Below are positions 19,044 through 28,511 of a stretch of DNA of 61,246 nucleotides, piece by piece. The stretch lies in NCBI GenBank assembly GCA_964638715.1, contig CAZWZF010000025.1, positions 1 through 61,246 of the forward strand. Direction: 5' to 3'. Position 1 is the stretch's first letter. Every line of letters starts with the position of its first letter. A model generated the notes under the pieces. That model ran no database searches and had not been told where the DNA came from. It worked only from the letters and a program-made list of their open reading frames with translations. The position numbers were made by a program, and so were the translations under genes. The DNA is from JBAXQQ01 sp037131695. GTDB taxonomy: Bacteria; Armatimonadota; Hebobacteria; CAIYQO01.

Positions 19044-22013
19044 ATGTCATACTTAACAAGATACCTTCGTTTTACTGTTATTAGTCTAATCATACTCTGT
19101 AGTATCATTACCTCATCTGCCCAGCAACAACACATTTCTACTACTCCACGCGGTGCATTGGCAGAAACGGTACGATATCGGATTGAGTTCAGTGATGGAG
19201 TGTTGATAAGTCTTTACAATAAAATTACAAATGAGCAATATCTGGATACAAACGCAGATTTAGCACAAACAATACCCCACCTGCCCAGTGGTTTGGGCAC
19301 ACAACAGGGAGAAAATGCGCGGGAAGCTGCAGAAAAATTATTTAAATGGCCGTGGTGGGAACACCCGAATAACCTGTATCTGCCTAATCAGCATTACGCC
19401 GATAAAAAAAGCCGTTTTGCCATAACACCGCAAGGCACAGCAAAAGCTACATTAACATATATCGGACTGACCGATGGTAAAAACCGTTTTGATGATGAGG
19501 TTTTTACCATGACGCTGGAGATTGACGCGGCGACAGGAGATTTGTTGGTAACGCCAGGCGGTAAATCTCCGTTGCCCGGAGTATACGGCTCTAATCTTAC
19601 ATTAGCGCCATTGGCATCCGCTATCACCGCTGAAGCACCTATTACAGATGGCCTTCATATAACGCGGGAAAATACCGGCGAAGTATTATGGGTTAACAAA
19701 TGGCCTGATTACTGGCAATACGGTTTTATCGCTTTTAACGGATGGAAAACCGGTTCGGTGGCTATATGGGCGCAAGACCAGAAAATACGAAATTATAAAG
19801 AGCTTATGTATCTTAAAAATGGACAGGGCATTAGTTTCTCATTGTCTATGATGAATATTCCGCCATTCGAGAAGCTTACCGACGCGCAACCTGCATTACC
19901 GTGGCGAATACAGGCTTTTGAAACCAGTTGGGCACAGGCTGCAGAGCGATACCGGCAATGGCGCGATGCAAATGTAAAAATGGCGCCTCGACCGGAATTT
20001 ACTAATAAGACATCTTTTATAGCCTCACTCGCCGGACCGCAGGATTCATGGCTGAAATCATTCCTGCGCTATACAGAGCCATGGCAGGGACGTGCTACAG
20101 CTTTTCAGGCTTCTGTGCGCGCGCAAAGTTTTGACCGTAACCACGCGGACAATACGCCATACAAAGGATTTAAAGAAGATACAGCCAAATGGCGCGCCGC
20201 CGGCACATACGGAATGTCATATCTGCAGCCAATGATAATGTGGGGACCTTTTCCATCAGAGGACAAAATGGTTAACCCGGAACGCGAAAAAGCCGCACGA
20301 ACCCTTTCAAAAGAAGCAAATACCCGGTTAGCTTTTCAAAAAGATCCTGATACGGTGGTGCCGTATATTGACCAGCACCACCTTGGGCACCCGGGATGGC
20401 AGCGTTGGTTTTTAGACTGGGTTAAAGAGTGGTGTCAGGATTATAACGCGCAGGGAATATATCACGACCAGAGCTACCACGCTCCCCTTGACCGGCGGGG
20501 ACTGACTGTTGGCGGCATGACAGCGCCGGAAGGTATGGCTGACTATTTTTACAAAGTAGCGTCAGAAAATCCGGGGACATTCCATGGTACAGAAATGGTA
20601 ACAGAAGCAAACGCTGTCGCGGTGTCAAACGCCATCGGCAGCGGATATCATTGGGGAACCGCGCCTAACATGCGGATGGCGCGCGCATATGATTCAAGTC
20701 CTGTTACCGCCGCTTTGTGTTATCCACATACAGTCTTATGGTCATTTGTACGCCTGCGCGGCGATTCCACATGGGATCTACGCGAACGGCGGATGCAGGA
20801 AGCGCGCGGACAAATAGCCGGTGCCATTGACGGACCGTTTGATTATAATGCTGACGCGAAATGGTGGCCTGCTATGTGCAATACTCCATGGCATGACCGC
20901 ACCCGTGATATCACTTTCCTGAAATACGGATTACGACCATATTACCCGGCAAAATATAACCGCGATATGTTGAGCTATTTCCATGGCGCGGAAGGCGAAG
21001 AATTCCGTTATGAAAAGATGTCATGGGGATCAAGATTTGTGCAGATAATGCCTGACAAGACAGAACGGTTTATCTACGGGGTGGCAACGGGTGTGCAGGC
21101 AGTTCCGCAAACCGGTGCGGGAATAGCCAACTGGATAGTATACAACAGCGACGACCCCGCCCATACATGGAATCGTACCGGCCCCGCCGGGTTGCACCCA
21201 GACAGATGGTATGTCATTGACCCGAATGTAAAACGGCCACCGGTGTGGTTCTCAACTACCCAGGGATACGGCCCGAGTTTTTATGAATCCTACATCGAAG
21301 ATTGTGGCAGCAACGATTATACCGCGTTCCTGAAACTGCGCACCATCGATAAATTATCACCGGTAACCGGATGGGAACAGATAGTATTGAATAGCACGGC
21401 ACTACCGATTTCAGTATACGTAAACGGTAAAAAAACTCCTGTAAAACTGAAAGATGGCACAACAGATGAATACCCCATTAGCGTAAAAGCACCAACAGAT
21501 ATCGTGGTTATGCTAAAACAACCGCCGGTAGCGCTGAAAGATTTATCAAAGTCGGCAATTCTAAGGTTAACAGAGACAGAGCACCCGGTAGACTATTACC
21601 ATACAAGCATGATAAGCAACCTGGCTGACGGCGGCGTGGATGAACAGCAACGTCCGGTATTGCAGGACGCCGCGGTGTCAGGATTCGGTTTCAATTTTGG
21701 CGGACGAAAATATATATATGTACCGATATCAGCACCGATTGACAGTAAAGGCGGTACATTGAAACTGCATATGCCGTTATTGCAAAAATACGGACAAAAA
21801 TGGAATCACCGAATAGAAGCAATCGAGTTGAATCTTCAACCATTTTTTAGTAATATTTCACCGCAACAGCGCATACCCGATATCGTTGAAATTCCGCTTA
21901 ATCCAGGAGAAGTGAAACTACTGACGTTGCGCACCCAACCATTTGTTGCAGAAACTTTCTACGACTTCGCAAAAGTAACTACTAAAATAGCGCTTGAATG
22001 GGTTGAGAAATAG
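19044..22013 (+). CDS. Secreted TIM-barrel glycosidase-like protein
   Basis: A 989-residue exported protein with a signal peptide in residues ~1-27 (FTVISLIILCSIITSSAQ). The N-terminal 330 residues look like a beta-sandwich, the middle like a TIM barrel (YNAQGIYHDQSYHAPLD, FHGTEMVTEANAVAVS), and the C-terminus like further beta domains. The Asp in GIYHDQ and the Glu in GTEMVTE are possible catalytic residues. I cannot place it in a CAZy family; it may be related to DUF6259-type proteins. AGGGGA precedes the start. It is the first gene of a two-gene unit with 22041-23990 and is controlled by the adjoining operator. Confidence 0.75.
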   Translation: MSYLTRYLRFTVISLIILCSIITSSAQQQHISTTPRGALAETVRYRIEFSDGVLISLYNKITNEQYLDTNADLAQTIPHLPSGLGTQQGENAREAAEKLFKWPWWEHPNNLYLPNQHYADKKSRFAITPQGTAKATLTYIGLTDGKNRFDDEVFTMTLEIDAATGDLLVTPGGKSPLPGVYGSNLTLAPLASAITAEAPITDGLHITRENTGEVLWVNKWPDYWQYGFIAFNGWKTGSVAIWAQDQKIRNYKELMYLKNGQGISFSLSMMNIPPFEKLTDAQPALPWRIQAFETSWAQAAERYRQWRDANVKMAPRPEFTNKTSFIASLAGPQDSWLKSFLRYTEPWQGRATAFQASVRAQSFDRNHADNTPYKGFKEDTAKWRAAGTYGMSYLQPMIMWGPFPSEDKMVNPEREKAARTLSKEANTRLAFQKDPDTVVPYIDQHHLGHPGWQRWFLDWVKEWCQDYNAQGIYHDQSYHAPLDRRGLTVGGMTAPEGMADYFYKVASENPGTFHGTEMVTEANAVAVSNAIGSGYHWGTAPNMRMARAYDSSPVTAALCYPHTVLWSFVRLRGDSTWDLRERRMQEARGQIAGAIDGPFDYNADAKWWPAMCNTPWHDRTRDITFLKYGLRPYYPAKYNRDMLSYFHGAEGEEFRYEKMSWGSRFVQIMPDKTERFIYGVATGVQAVPQTGAGIANWIVYNSDDPAHTWNRTGPAGLHPDRWYVIDPNVKRPPVWFSTTQGYGPSFYESYIEDCGSNDYTAFLKLRTIDKLSPVTGWEQIVLNSTALPISVYVNGKKTPVKLKDGTTDEYPISVKAPTDIVVMLKQPPVALKDLSKSAILRLTETEHPVDYYHTSMISNLADGGVDEQQRPVLQDAAVSGFGFNFGGRKYIYVPISAPIDSKGGTLKLHMPLLQKYGQKWNHRIEAIELNLQPFFSNISPQQRIPDIVEIPLNPGEVKLLTLRTQPFVAETFYDFAKVTTKIALEWVEK

Positions 22014-22040
22014 ACTTGTCACATTTTAGGAGATTATTAC

Positions 22041-23990
22041 ATGATAAAAATAAATAAGCAACAACTAAACAGCAACGCGGGAAATATTCGATTGGATATT
22101 CAGAACAAACGTCTGTGTCTATGGGTTAAACCTGCTGGCAGCAACACGGAATGGCATTCTCCATTGCTGGATGTAGAAGTCATTGACCGCATGCAGGAAC
22201 GTGTAGATCGCAATATAAAAATGAATATTCTGTCGCTTGAGTGCGAAGAACAAGGCATTCATGCCGTTCTTGGCAACGCGTTTTACAGCATAACCATAGG
22301 AGTATGGATAAATTGGGTCGACGATGAGTTATCAATACTGATAGCTCCGGCAGAGATTGAAGAGGCAAATGACGCGCTTTACCGTATTCATTCTATCATG
22401 GTGCTGCCGGAATTAATGCAGGCAAAAGCGGATGAAAAAATGCTGTTGCCAATCAGCACAGGCGTACTTAGTTCACCGGCAGGAAAACCAAAACTCGCTG
22501 ACCGTTTTCTTATTTATGGCGAACAGGAACGCTGGGAATTAATGCCGATATTGCCAGTATGCGCGATAAATACCACCCGTGGGAATGTTATGTGTCTTAC
22601 GCGCCAGGGAGCATGTGATGCGTGGTTCGCCGTATCCACCGATGGAAAAGGGAATGGTAAAGTCGCCATGGGTGCCATGTTTCGCCAGCACTGGATTGAC
22701 CCAGTGGACTGGCAACATCGTGAATTTCGCTATAAATTCATGAATATTCAGGATTCTTTTATCCTTGCCATAGCTAAACGAATACGACTCCACATCATTG
22801 ATGACTTTAGCAAAAAAACACTAAAACAACGCGCGGAGGAATCACCACAATGCGCGTATCAGCAAAATGCATATTCCATGAAGATGTTCCACGGCATCCA
22901 GCAGCAAGGCATCATGATGTATGATACGGAAAAGAAATCGACAGATCTGTTTTACAAACGGGTCATGACATTCAAACAGGCGGAAGATAATCTGAAAAAA
23001 CTGAAAAACGCCGGAATTGACCGGGTTTATCTGCAAAGCGTCGGATGGAATCCTCGCGGACATGACGGCGCCTGGCCGACAGACTTTCCCATCGACCATC
23101 GACTGGGAGGCGAAAAAGGTTTTAGAGAACTAATTGAAACTGCAAAAAACATTGGATATCATATAACCACACATTTGAATATGGGTATGAGTTGTTTTAA
23201 CTCTCCGGACTATACACCTGACTATCTGATACAGGATATATGGAACGCGCCTAAGGTAACCGGGTTCTGGGGCGGCGGGGTTCACGGAACCCATTGGGGT
23301 TTGGCACTGCCGGATACCCGAGTTGACGGACGCATGGAAGCATTAAAAAAACTCGGTTTCAATGGTATGCAGTATCTGGATTTTCAGGGTAACCCGCTAT
23401 ATAAGAATTACCATCCAGCATACGGCGGACCACGCGCAGATTTTGCCGCAGGAATTCTGCGATATCAAGTATCGGCGACCCGTATATTTGGTGCGGTGCA
23501 GATTGAAGCAGGTTTTCTGTATTGTGCCACCCATACAGATGCCGTCTGCGCGCCATATTACAACCCATTCCACCATTGGCCGTTATCAAATACCGACTGG
23601 CCAGTAATGCATCTGGCAGACCGTTATGTGCCGTTATACCAACTGGCAGTACATGATTTACTCACCCAGGAACAATCCGGCATCACCTGGCAATGTGCGA
23701 TGAACGCCATACTATTTGGCCGGGTTATGCGCGATGAATGGTCGGCAGAACCGGGTATAATGCCGGTACTGACAGATGAACGCATTGCCGCCATCAAAGC
23801 TATCTATGATCTGGTCACCGTAAAATTCTGCCATCTGGTAACACAGCAAATAACACATTGGGAATCACCATGTGAAATGATTGAAAAAACTATTTACGAA
23901 GACGGCACAGAAGTATTGGCAGATTTCACGGCCAAACGTTTATGGGTCAATGGACAGGAAATTCCATGTCCGCCGGCATTGATTAATTAA
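22041..23990 (+). CDS. TIM-barrel glycosidase-like protein, paralogue of 7891-9918
   Basis: A 649-residue protein without signal peptide. It shares the core of the 7891-9918 product: VGWNPRGHDG, DHRLGGEKG and a following strand with HLNMG. A beta-rich N-terminal domain precedes the barrel. It starts 27 bases after the secreted glycosidase with an AGGAG site at good spacing, so the two are translated from one message. The pairing of a secreted enzyme and a cytoplasmic one suggests extracellular cleavage followed by intracellular breakdown. Family and substrate are unresolved. Confidence 0.72.
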   Translation: MIKINKQQLNSNAGNIRLDIQNKRLCLWVKPAGSNTEWHSPLLDVEVIDRMQERVDRNIKMNILSLECEEQGIHAVLGNAFYSITIGVWINWVDDELSILIAPAEIEEANDALYRIHSIMVLPELMQAKADEKMLLPISTGVLSSPAGKPKLADRFLIYGEQERWELMPILPVCAINTTRGNVMCLTRQGACDAWFAVSTDGKGNGKVAMGAMFRQHWIDPVDWQHREFRYKFMNIQDSFILAIAKRIRLHIIDDFSKKTLKQRAEESPQCAYQQNAYSMKMFHGIQQQGIMMYDTEKKSTDLFYKRVMTFKQAEDNLKKLKNAGIDRVYLQSVGWNPRGHDGAWPTDFPIDHRLGGEKGFRELIETAKNIGYHITTHLNMGMSCFNSPDYTPDYLIQDIWNAPKVTGFWGGGVHGTHWGLALPDTRVDGRMEALKKLGFNGMQYLDFQGNPLYKNYHPAYGGPRADFAAGILRYQVSATRIFGAVQIEAGFLYCATHTDAVCAPYYNPFHHWPLSNTDWPVMHLADRYVPLYQLAVHDLLTQEQSGITWQCAMNAILFGRVMRDEWSAEPGIMPVLTDERIAAIKAIYDLVTVKFCHLVTQQITHWESPCEMIEKTIYEDGTEVLADFTAKRLWVNGQEIPCPPALIN

Positions 23991-24535
23991 TAAATAGATA
24001 CCAAAATATCGGTAGTTATTTCCGGACAATTCTAATATACAAAAAATATGTAAATCATAAAAGTCACACGCCATAAACTATATTGTCAGAAATGAAACAT
24101 GATGTTAATCGTAGAAACGCAATATTTTGTGTATCTACGATCGGAAATTGAATAATCCAACTAAAAAACCACGAAAAATCATTGATTGAGAAGTTTAGTG
24201 TCCTGATGAAGGAGCGCATATCACTCCATTCTTACTGTTTGAAAAAGGACACCAGTCCTGCTTTTACAATCTAACATTTACGAACTTATGCGCCAATTCA
24301 TGCGTTTTACGCATATATAAATATATCTGTGATTTATGTCAAATTGAAATTTATTAATAGCAAACCTTATCATACAACACACACACAAATGTCCCCAACC
24401 CCGTCCCCAAACACCAAAAACCAGTCATTTTGAGATAAAAAAATTAGTAAAACAGCTAACTTGTAAGGAACAGGTCAATTATTTACGGTTTGATAGGCGA
24501 GAAAATATTCTTCCCCGCCTATCAAACTTTCACAA
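23991..24535. other. Junction between sugar locus and mobile island; stem-loops only
   Basis: 545 AT-rich bases with no supportable gene. It holds ATCGTAGA/TCTACGAT arms at 24108-24115 and 24134-24141, and a nested stem in which GTGTCC near 24200 pairs with GGACAC near 24248, enclosing GGAG/CTCC. Near 24390 it is rich in CCCC runs. A recombination site may lie here, but I see no clear core repeat. Confidence 0.4.
24488..24527. terminator. Hairpin downstream of the truncated integrase
   Basis: Twelve-base arms GTTTGATAGGCG (24488-24499) and CGCCTATCAAAC (24516-24527). It lies 9 bases past the stop of the minus-strand integrase remnant. No long T-run follows in either direction. Confidence 0.55.
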
Positions 24536-25564
24536 TTAACTCTGCTCCTTTAGTGTGCCTATTTCACGCATTGTCATATCTGACGCTGTTTCACACAAAC
24601 TATTCAAGGATACTGACGGCAAGTTATTACGTTTTAGAAATAATCTGAATTGTTTGGTTATTTCATCTGCGCGCATCCAGTTTCCGGATGGTTGGGTGAA
24701 TACAAATTTGATTTTTTGTTCTGTATTTCCTTGCTGGTTTAATTGTTCTATTTGCCATGCATATAGCGCCGTCCTGGTTATTTCAGGTAATAACACCTTA
24801 CGGCAATGGTTTGTTAATGGCTTTATGGATTGCTGTGATCCTGCCGTTAATTCAACAGTCTGGCACACATTCAAAACACTATTTTGTAAATCAACATCTT
24901 TCCATTCCAATGCCGCAAGTTCTCCACGTCGCAAACCTGTGGTTAAGGTTAGAAGAACCATTACACGTAAACGTGATGGTTCATATTTCAAAGCATTTAA
25001 AATCATCTCTTTTTGTTCATAAGAAATATCATCCTGTCGATTTGATGTTAGTTGTGGCACTTTCACTTTACGAACAGGATTTGAGGAAATGAGTTGATTA
25101 GCGACTGCACCTTCTAAACAAGCAGATAAAATTCGCAAATAGCGATCTACAGTTGCTGATGATAATTTTTCACCGCGATTATCCTGTCGTGCATCACCAT
25201 CTGTCAATTTAGACAGAAATGCATTAATGTGATTTGGTGATATTTGATTGAGTCGAATTTTACCGAGTGATGGTAAAATATGCATCAGTAAAACCTGATG
25301 ATACATAACACGTGTATTCGCTGCCAGTTTAGTATCAACATGTTCTCGCAGCCAAATATCTGACCATTCAAGCAAAGTGATTTTTGAAGATTCATCTTCT
25401 TTACTTGCCAACTCCGCGAGAATACCAGTTAGCATCAGTTCCGCTTCAGCACGGATTCCGTAACAAGTTCGGGTGATTTTCAACCGTTTCCCATTGCCAT
25501 CTAAACCTGATGATACAACTATACGCCATGAATTGGGACCACGTTGTTCTATTGATCCTGCCAT
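24536..25564 (-). pseudogene. Tyrosine recombinase with degenerate catalytic C-terminus
   Basis: A 342-residue relative of the intact integrase at 32502-33671: both open with GSIE.RGPN.WR and share the core-binding domain and TTGLRRGEL (catalytic Arg212). Near residue 316 the alignment breaks down. The block FHGLRH of the intact enzyme is replaced by LNSLCE, and the later His and the Tyr nucleophile are absent. The frame ends about 47 residues early. The protein may still bind DNA but cannot perform recombination. The ATG at 25564 follows GAGG and matches the start of the intact copy. It marks an old integration event at the edge of the sugar locus. Confidence 0.85.
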
Positions 25565-25642
25565 TGTTAACCTCTCTTTCATTTAATATTATGGTTTCAT
25601 AGTCATAATATGTAATTGAAAAAGAGGTAGATACGGGAAATA

Positions 25643-26956
25643 TTAACGTTCCTTGTAAATCTTATGCACAGCATAAAGCGGTAGAATGTCAGCATCATTC
25701 AAACGCCCGAAGTTTTCCAGTGATACCCGTAATCCACGTGGAAATCCTCGTTGCTTAAGAAAAATCCTCATACTTTGCATTGTTCCGCGTATACCTGATT
25801 TTACTTCTACAGGAACGATATCATTTCCGCGTTGAATAACATAATCTACTTCAGCATTAGCTCCACGGTCTTCACGTTGCCAATAAAATAGTTCAGGGCG
25901 ACGATGTGATGATTGATATGCAGCCATGTGCAGTCCGACTATTAATTCGGCCATACTACCATTATTAGTTAAAGCAGTTTCATCTGCTGTCATATGTGAT
26001 GACATATCCAATCCCAACAAACGTTGATGAACACCTACATCAAACAACAGCGCTTTAAAAACTCTTCTGTCAGTCATCGTTCCTAAAGGAATACCCGTTG
26101 CAGGAGTCTTAAAGACTTGATGCACCAAACCTGCTTTAACAAGAAGGTCCAATACATTAAGTATTACTGTTGATTTAATTTCCCTTTCTACTTCCGCACA
26201 AACAAACTTCCCTCCAGTCTGAGCTGCTACAGACCGAAAGGTTTCAGCAAGTCGTTCCAATGGAATTCGCTTTCGATATTTGGCGAAATCATCCTGAAAA
26301 GTTAGAATCAAATCATCTAATATATTCATCACTTTTAGGAGATCATGTGTTGCAGCATAAGTATTTACTGCCTCTGGCATGCCGCCAACAAGCATATATG
26401 TTCGCAAATATTCAATCAATTTTTTGTGAAATGGCAAATCCAACGGTTTATCAAATGATGCTATATCTATCATTTCAACCAATGATTTTTCTCCTACAGC
26501 ATTTAAGAATTCAGTAAAAGTTAATGGATACATAAACCGTGAAGTTAATCGACCTACACCAAAAGATGGGATATCTTGCAAGGCAAACTCTAATAATGAT
26601 CCTGCTGCTATAACATGCAATTTCGGCATCTGCTCATGAAAATATCGTAATGCAGCCAATACTTCGGGACATGATTGAACTTCGTCAAAAAACAATAATG
26701 TTTGACCCTCTACAATAGGAACTCCTATAAACGCTGATAGTTTTTCACACAATGGCCCGGCACTTAATGCATCATTAAAAAAAAACTTTGCATCCGGTCT
26801 TTCTTCAAAATTGATTTCTACAAAATACCGAAAAGATTTACCCAGTACCCGTACAGAATAAGTCTTGCCAACCTGACGTGCACCTCTTAACAGCAATGGT
26901 TTTCTTTCTTTTTCAGCAGCCCATGCCGCTAATTCACTCTCAATATTACGTTTCAT
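25643..26956 (-). CDS. AAA ATPase with C-terminal DUF4143
   Basis: A 437-residue protein of the AAA_14/DUF4143 type. Walker A is GARQVGKT (25-32) and Walker B is LLFFDEVQ (Asp91, Glu92). The C-terminal part has the restriction-endonuclease-like DUF4143 pattern (FYWQRE..GANAEVDYVI, then VPVEVKSG). These proteins are very common in accessory regions; their cellular role is poorly known, and links to toxin-antitoxin function or defence have been suggested. The ATG at 26956 is preferred over that at 26992 because GGGAG precedes it at usable spacing. No partner gene lies next to it. Confidence 0.9.
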   Translation of the reverse strand: MKRNIESELAAWAAEKERKPLLLRGARQVGKTYSVRVLGKSFRYFVEINFEERPDAKFFFNDALSAGPLCEKLSAFIGVPIVEGQTLLFFDEVQSCPEVLAALRYFHEQMPKLHVIAAGSLLEFALQDIPSFGVGRLTSRFMYPLTFTEFLNAVGEKSLVEMIDIASFDKPLDLPFHKKLIEYLRTYMLVGGMPEAVNTYAATHDLLKVMNILDDLILTFQDDFAKYRKRIPLERLAETFRSVAAQTGGKFVCAEVEREIKSTVILNVLDLLVKAGLVHQVFKTPATGIPLGTMTDRRVFKALLFDVGVHQRLLGLDMSSHMTADETALTNNGSMAELIVGLHMAAYQSSHRRPELFYWQREDRGANAEVDYVIQRGNDIVPVEVKSGIRGTMQSMRIFLKQRGFPRGLRVSLENFGRLNDADILPLYAVHKIYKER

Positions 26957-26992
26957 AATGGTAATTCTCCCGAAATAATACCCATTATACAA

Positions 26993-27339
26993 CTAAATTC
27001 ACCCATTTGCATACCCAATAAGTAATAATCTAAATATTTTTATACATTTTAAAGCATTTTTTTGCTATTTAGGAAGTATTGAAGTTATATATTAAAATCC
27101 CATATTCGAGGTAACACATATTTATTTGCAATAACTTTGTTGGTATCTTGCGCGGTATCTTACGCGGTGACTGGGGTGGTAACTGGGGTGGTAACTGGGG
27201 TGGTCAATGAAAATCTTACCGCAACAGAAAAAACACCGACAAGGTTGCAAAGAAAAGATTTTGAATCTAATGAAAATTAGCGTGTATTTCTGGCGGTTTC
27301 CATAATTCATGTCGTCTAATCTACATTCTGAGCATGTTG
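26993..27339. other. Intergenic stretch with 12-base tandem repeats
   Basis: About 350 bases with no supportable gene apart from the repeat block at 27142-27201. On the minus strand the repeat reads as a Thr-Pro-Val-Thr linker, which suggests a remnant of a regulator gene. Confidence 0.45.
27142..27201. repeat. Five 12-base tandem units (copy 1)
   Basis: GGTATCTTGCGC, GGTATCTTACGC, GGTGACTGGGGT, then two GGTAACTGGGGT. The same unit order occurs as three units at 28975-29010. A 12-base unit equals four codons. Minus-strand translation gives TPVT repeats like the linkers of AlbA_2-type regulators. Confidence 0.8.
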
Positions 27340-27843
27340 TTATCGGGTATCCCAGGGAAGTTTGGCTATTTCCCGCATACTGATGTAAAGGCGAAATGGA
27401 TGAGATGGAAGTGGATGAAATCCATACTGCTGATAAAACTTCACCGCTTTTTCATCCAACGCGTCAACTACAACAGCATATACTCCAACATGCTCAGAAA
27501 AATATAAAGCGTGGTGTAAGGCGTGCATAAGAAGCATTTGTCCAATGCCGCGACCTTGCACCTGAAGGTCCACCGCCAGGCGTCCCAGGAGCATAATTGG
27601 AACTTGTGGAAGTGCGATACGTTCTGTAGGAAGTTCGTCCGGGATAAGAGCACCTGCAGCAAGAGTATAGTATCCCAACACCCGGGTGGTCTCATCGTCC
27701 GCCACCGCCACCCAGGTAACGCCTATATTGCGTTCATTAAATTGCCGGGCGTATTGACGTAAGAAAGTGTTTAAGCTGTCGGCCCAACAATTAAATAATG
27801 TACGATTATGGCGAGATACATCCAGACGTTCAATCTGGAGCAT
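27340..27843 (-). CDS. GNAT acetyltransferase toxin (TacT/AtaT-like)
   Basis: A 167-residue GNAT acetyltransferase. The acetyl-CoA loop is QGRGIG (96-101) and the conserved Tyr is Tyr137 in KFYQQYGF. Its length and pairing with a DUF1778 antitoxin match type II toxins that acetylate the amino group of charged tRNA and stop translation. The ATG at 27843 overlaps the antitoxin stop by 14 bases, the usual coupled arrangement; the upstream ATG at 27873 would lengthen the overlap and adds no conserved sequence. It is transcribed from the antitoxin promoter at 28155-28183. Confidence 0.9.
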   Translation of the reverse strand: MLQIERLDVSRHNRTLFNCWADSLNTFLRQYARQFNERNIGVTWVAVADDETTRVLGYYTLAAGALIPDELPTERIALPQVPIMLLGRLAVDLQVQGRGIGQMLLMHALHHALYFSEHVGVYAVVVDALDEKAVKFYQQYGFHPLPSHPFRLYISMREIAKLPWDTR

Positions 27844-28135
27844 GATACGTATCTCCACTGAATGTACCAGCATTGAAATGGCGAATAGCCTTTGATAGTT
27901 TAGTATTCGGTGTCAAATCAGCATCAAGATTTGCCAACATATTTTCCCATTCCTCGGTTGGAATGCGAATAACCAGTTCATCCATTAATTCGCGACTGGC
28001 TGCATCAATAGCAAGTCTGACGAAATAATCGCTGATATTCATCCCGTGACGGGATGCGACATGTTCAAGTAGTCGCTTACCTTCTGGTGTAATGCGGCAC
28101 GATAATCGTTCTGTTTTTATAGCTGTAGTGCTCAT
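27830..28135 (-). CDS. DUF1778 (ribbon-helix-helix) antitoxin
   Basis: A 101-residue antitoxin. The N-terminus (ERLSCRITPEGKRLLEHVASRHGMNISDYFV) is the ribbon-helix-helix DNA-binding domain typical of DUF1778. The C-terminal ~45 residues would neutralise the GNAT toxin encoded by the overlapping next gene. The ATG at 28135 follows GAGGAT; the longer frame starting at 28231 would run across the promoter and operator and is rejected. A perfect inverted repeat at 28167-28186 is the likely autoregulatory site. Confidence 0.9.
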   Translation of the reverse strand: MSTTAIKTERLSCRITPEGKRLLEHVASRHGMNISDYFVRLAIDAASRELMDELVIRIPTEEWENMLANLDADLTPNTKLSKAIRHFNAGTFSGDTYHAPD

Positions 28136-28154
28136 AGATTTATCCTCTATGAAT

Positions 28155-28183
28155 AATATACCACATTGTATGACAAATGTCAT
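28155..28183 (-). promoter_or_regulatory. Promoter of the toxin-antitoxin operon
   Basis: On the minus strand: ATGACA (28183-28178), a 17-base spacer and TATATT (28160-28155), about 20 bases before the antitoxin start. The -35 box lies inside the operator. Confidence 0.7.
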
Positions 28184-28186
28184 ACA
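28167..28186. promoter_or_regulatory. Toxin-antitoxin operator (perfect inverted repeat)
   Basis: Nine-base arms TGTATGACA and TGTCATACA separated by AA. The position over the -35 box fits conditional autorepression by the antitoxin-toxin complex. Confidence 0.8.
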
Positions 28187-28196
28187 TCGATTATGG

Positions 28197-28421
28197 GATT
28201 CCAATGCGTCCTTGAAAACGAAATCCACCATATTTCACTACGAACCGATTTGGCATTGGCATGATTTGTATCAGCAACATAACGAAATTATGGAAACTCT
28301 GGGGTAGATCAACCCCATCACCAAAGAATTAACGGAAGTAATAGACAACGTCCAAGAAATCTACCAAGGTGGATGGGAAAGTTACAAGATGGAAGTTTCA
28401 ACTATAATCGCACGGCTTTAA
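28197..28421 (+). pseudogene. Plus-strand gene remnant with an internal stop, unknown family
   Basis: One frame stays open from at least 28197 to a TAA at 28419, broken only by a TAG at 28305-28307. The encoded text (IWHWHDLYQQHNEIMETLG, stop, INPITKELTEVIDNVQ and more) has normal amino-acid composition. An intrinsic terminator follows at 28460-28490, as expected for a real gene end. I do not recognise the family. Confidence 0.45.
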
Positions 28422-28459
28422 CCTGAAGGAAGAAAATATACACCCTACCATTTTCTACA

Positions 28460-28490
28460 GCCGGAGTTTACTCTGGCGGTTTTTCTTTTT
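28460..28490 (+). terminator. Rho-independent terminator, plus strand
   Basis: GCCGGAGT (28460-28467) and ACTCTGGC (28470-28477) pair with one G-T wobble, followed by GGTTTTTCTTTTT. Confidence 0.75.
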
Positions 28491-28511
28491 ATATTCACTA
28501 CCACGAAGCAC

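Noticed and set aside
24200..24260. CTGATGA followed downstream by GAAA, suggestive of a hammerhead ribozyme core
   Set aside because: The GAAA does not directly close a stem after CTGATGA, and no matching third stem or cleavage site can be drawn.
28136..28231. N-terminal extension of the DUF1778 antitoxin
   Set aside because: It crosses the promoter and operator and adds no conserved sequence; the ATG at 28135 has the ribosome site.
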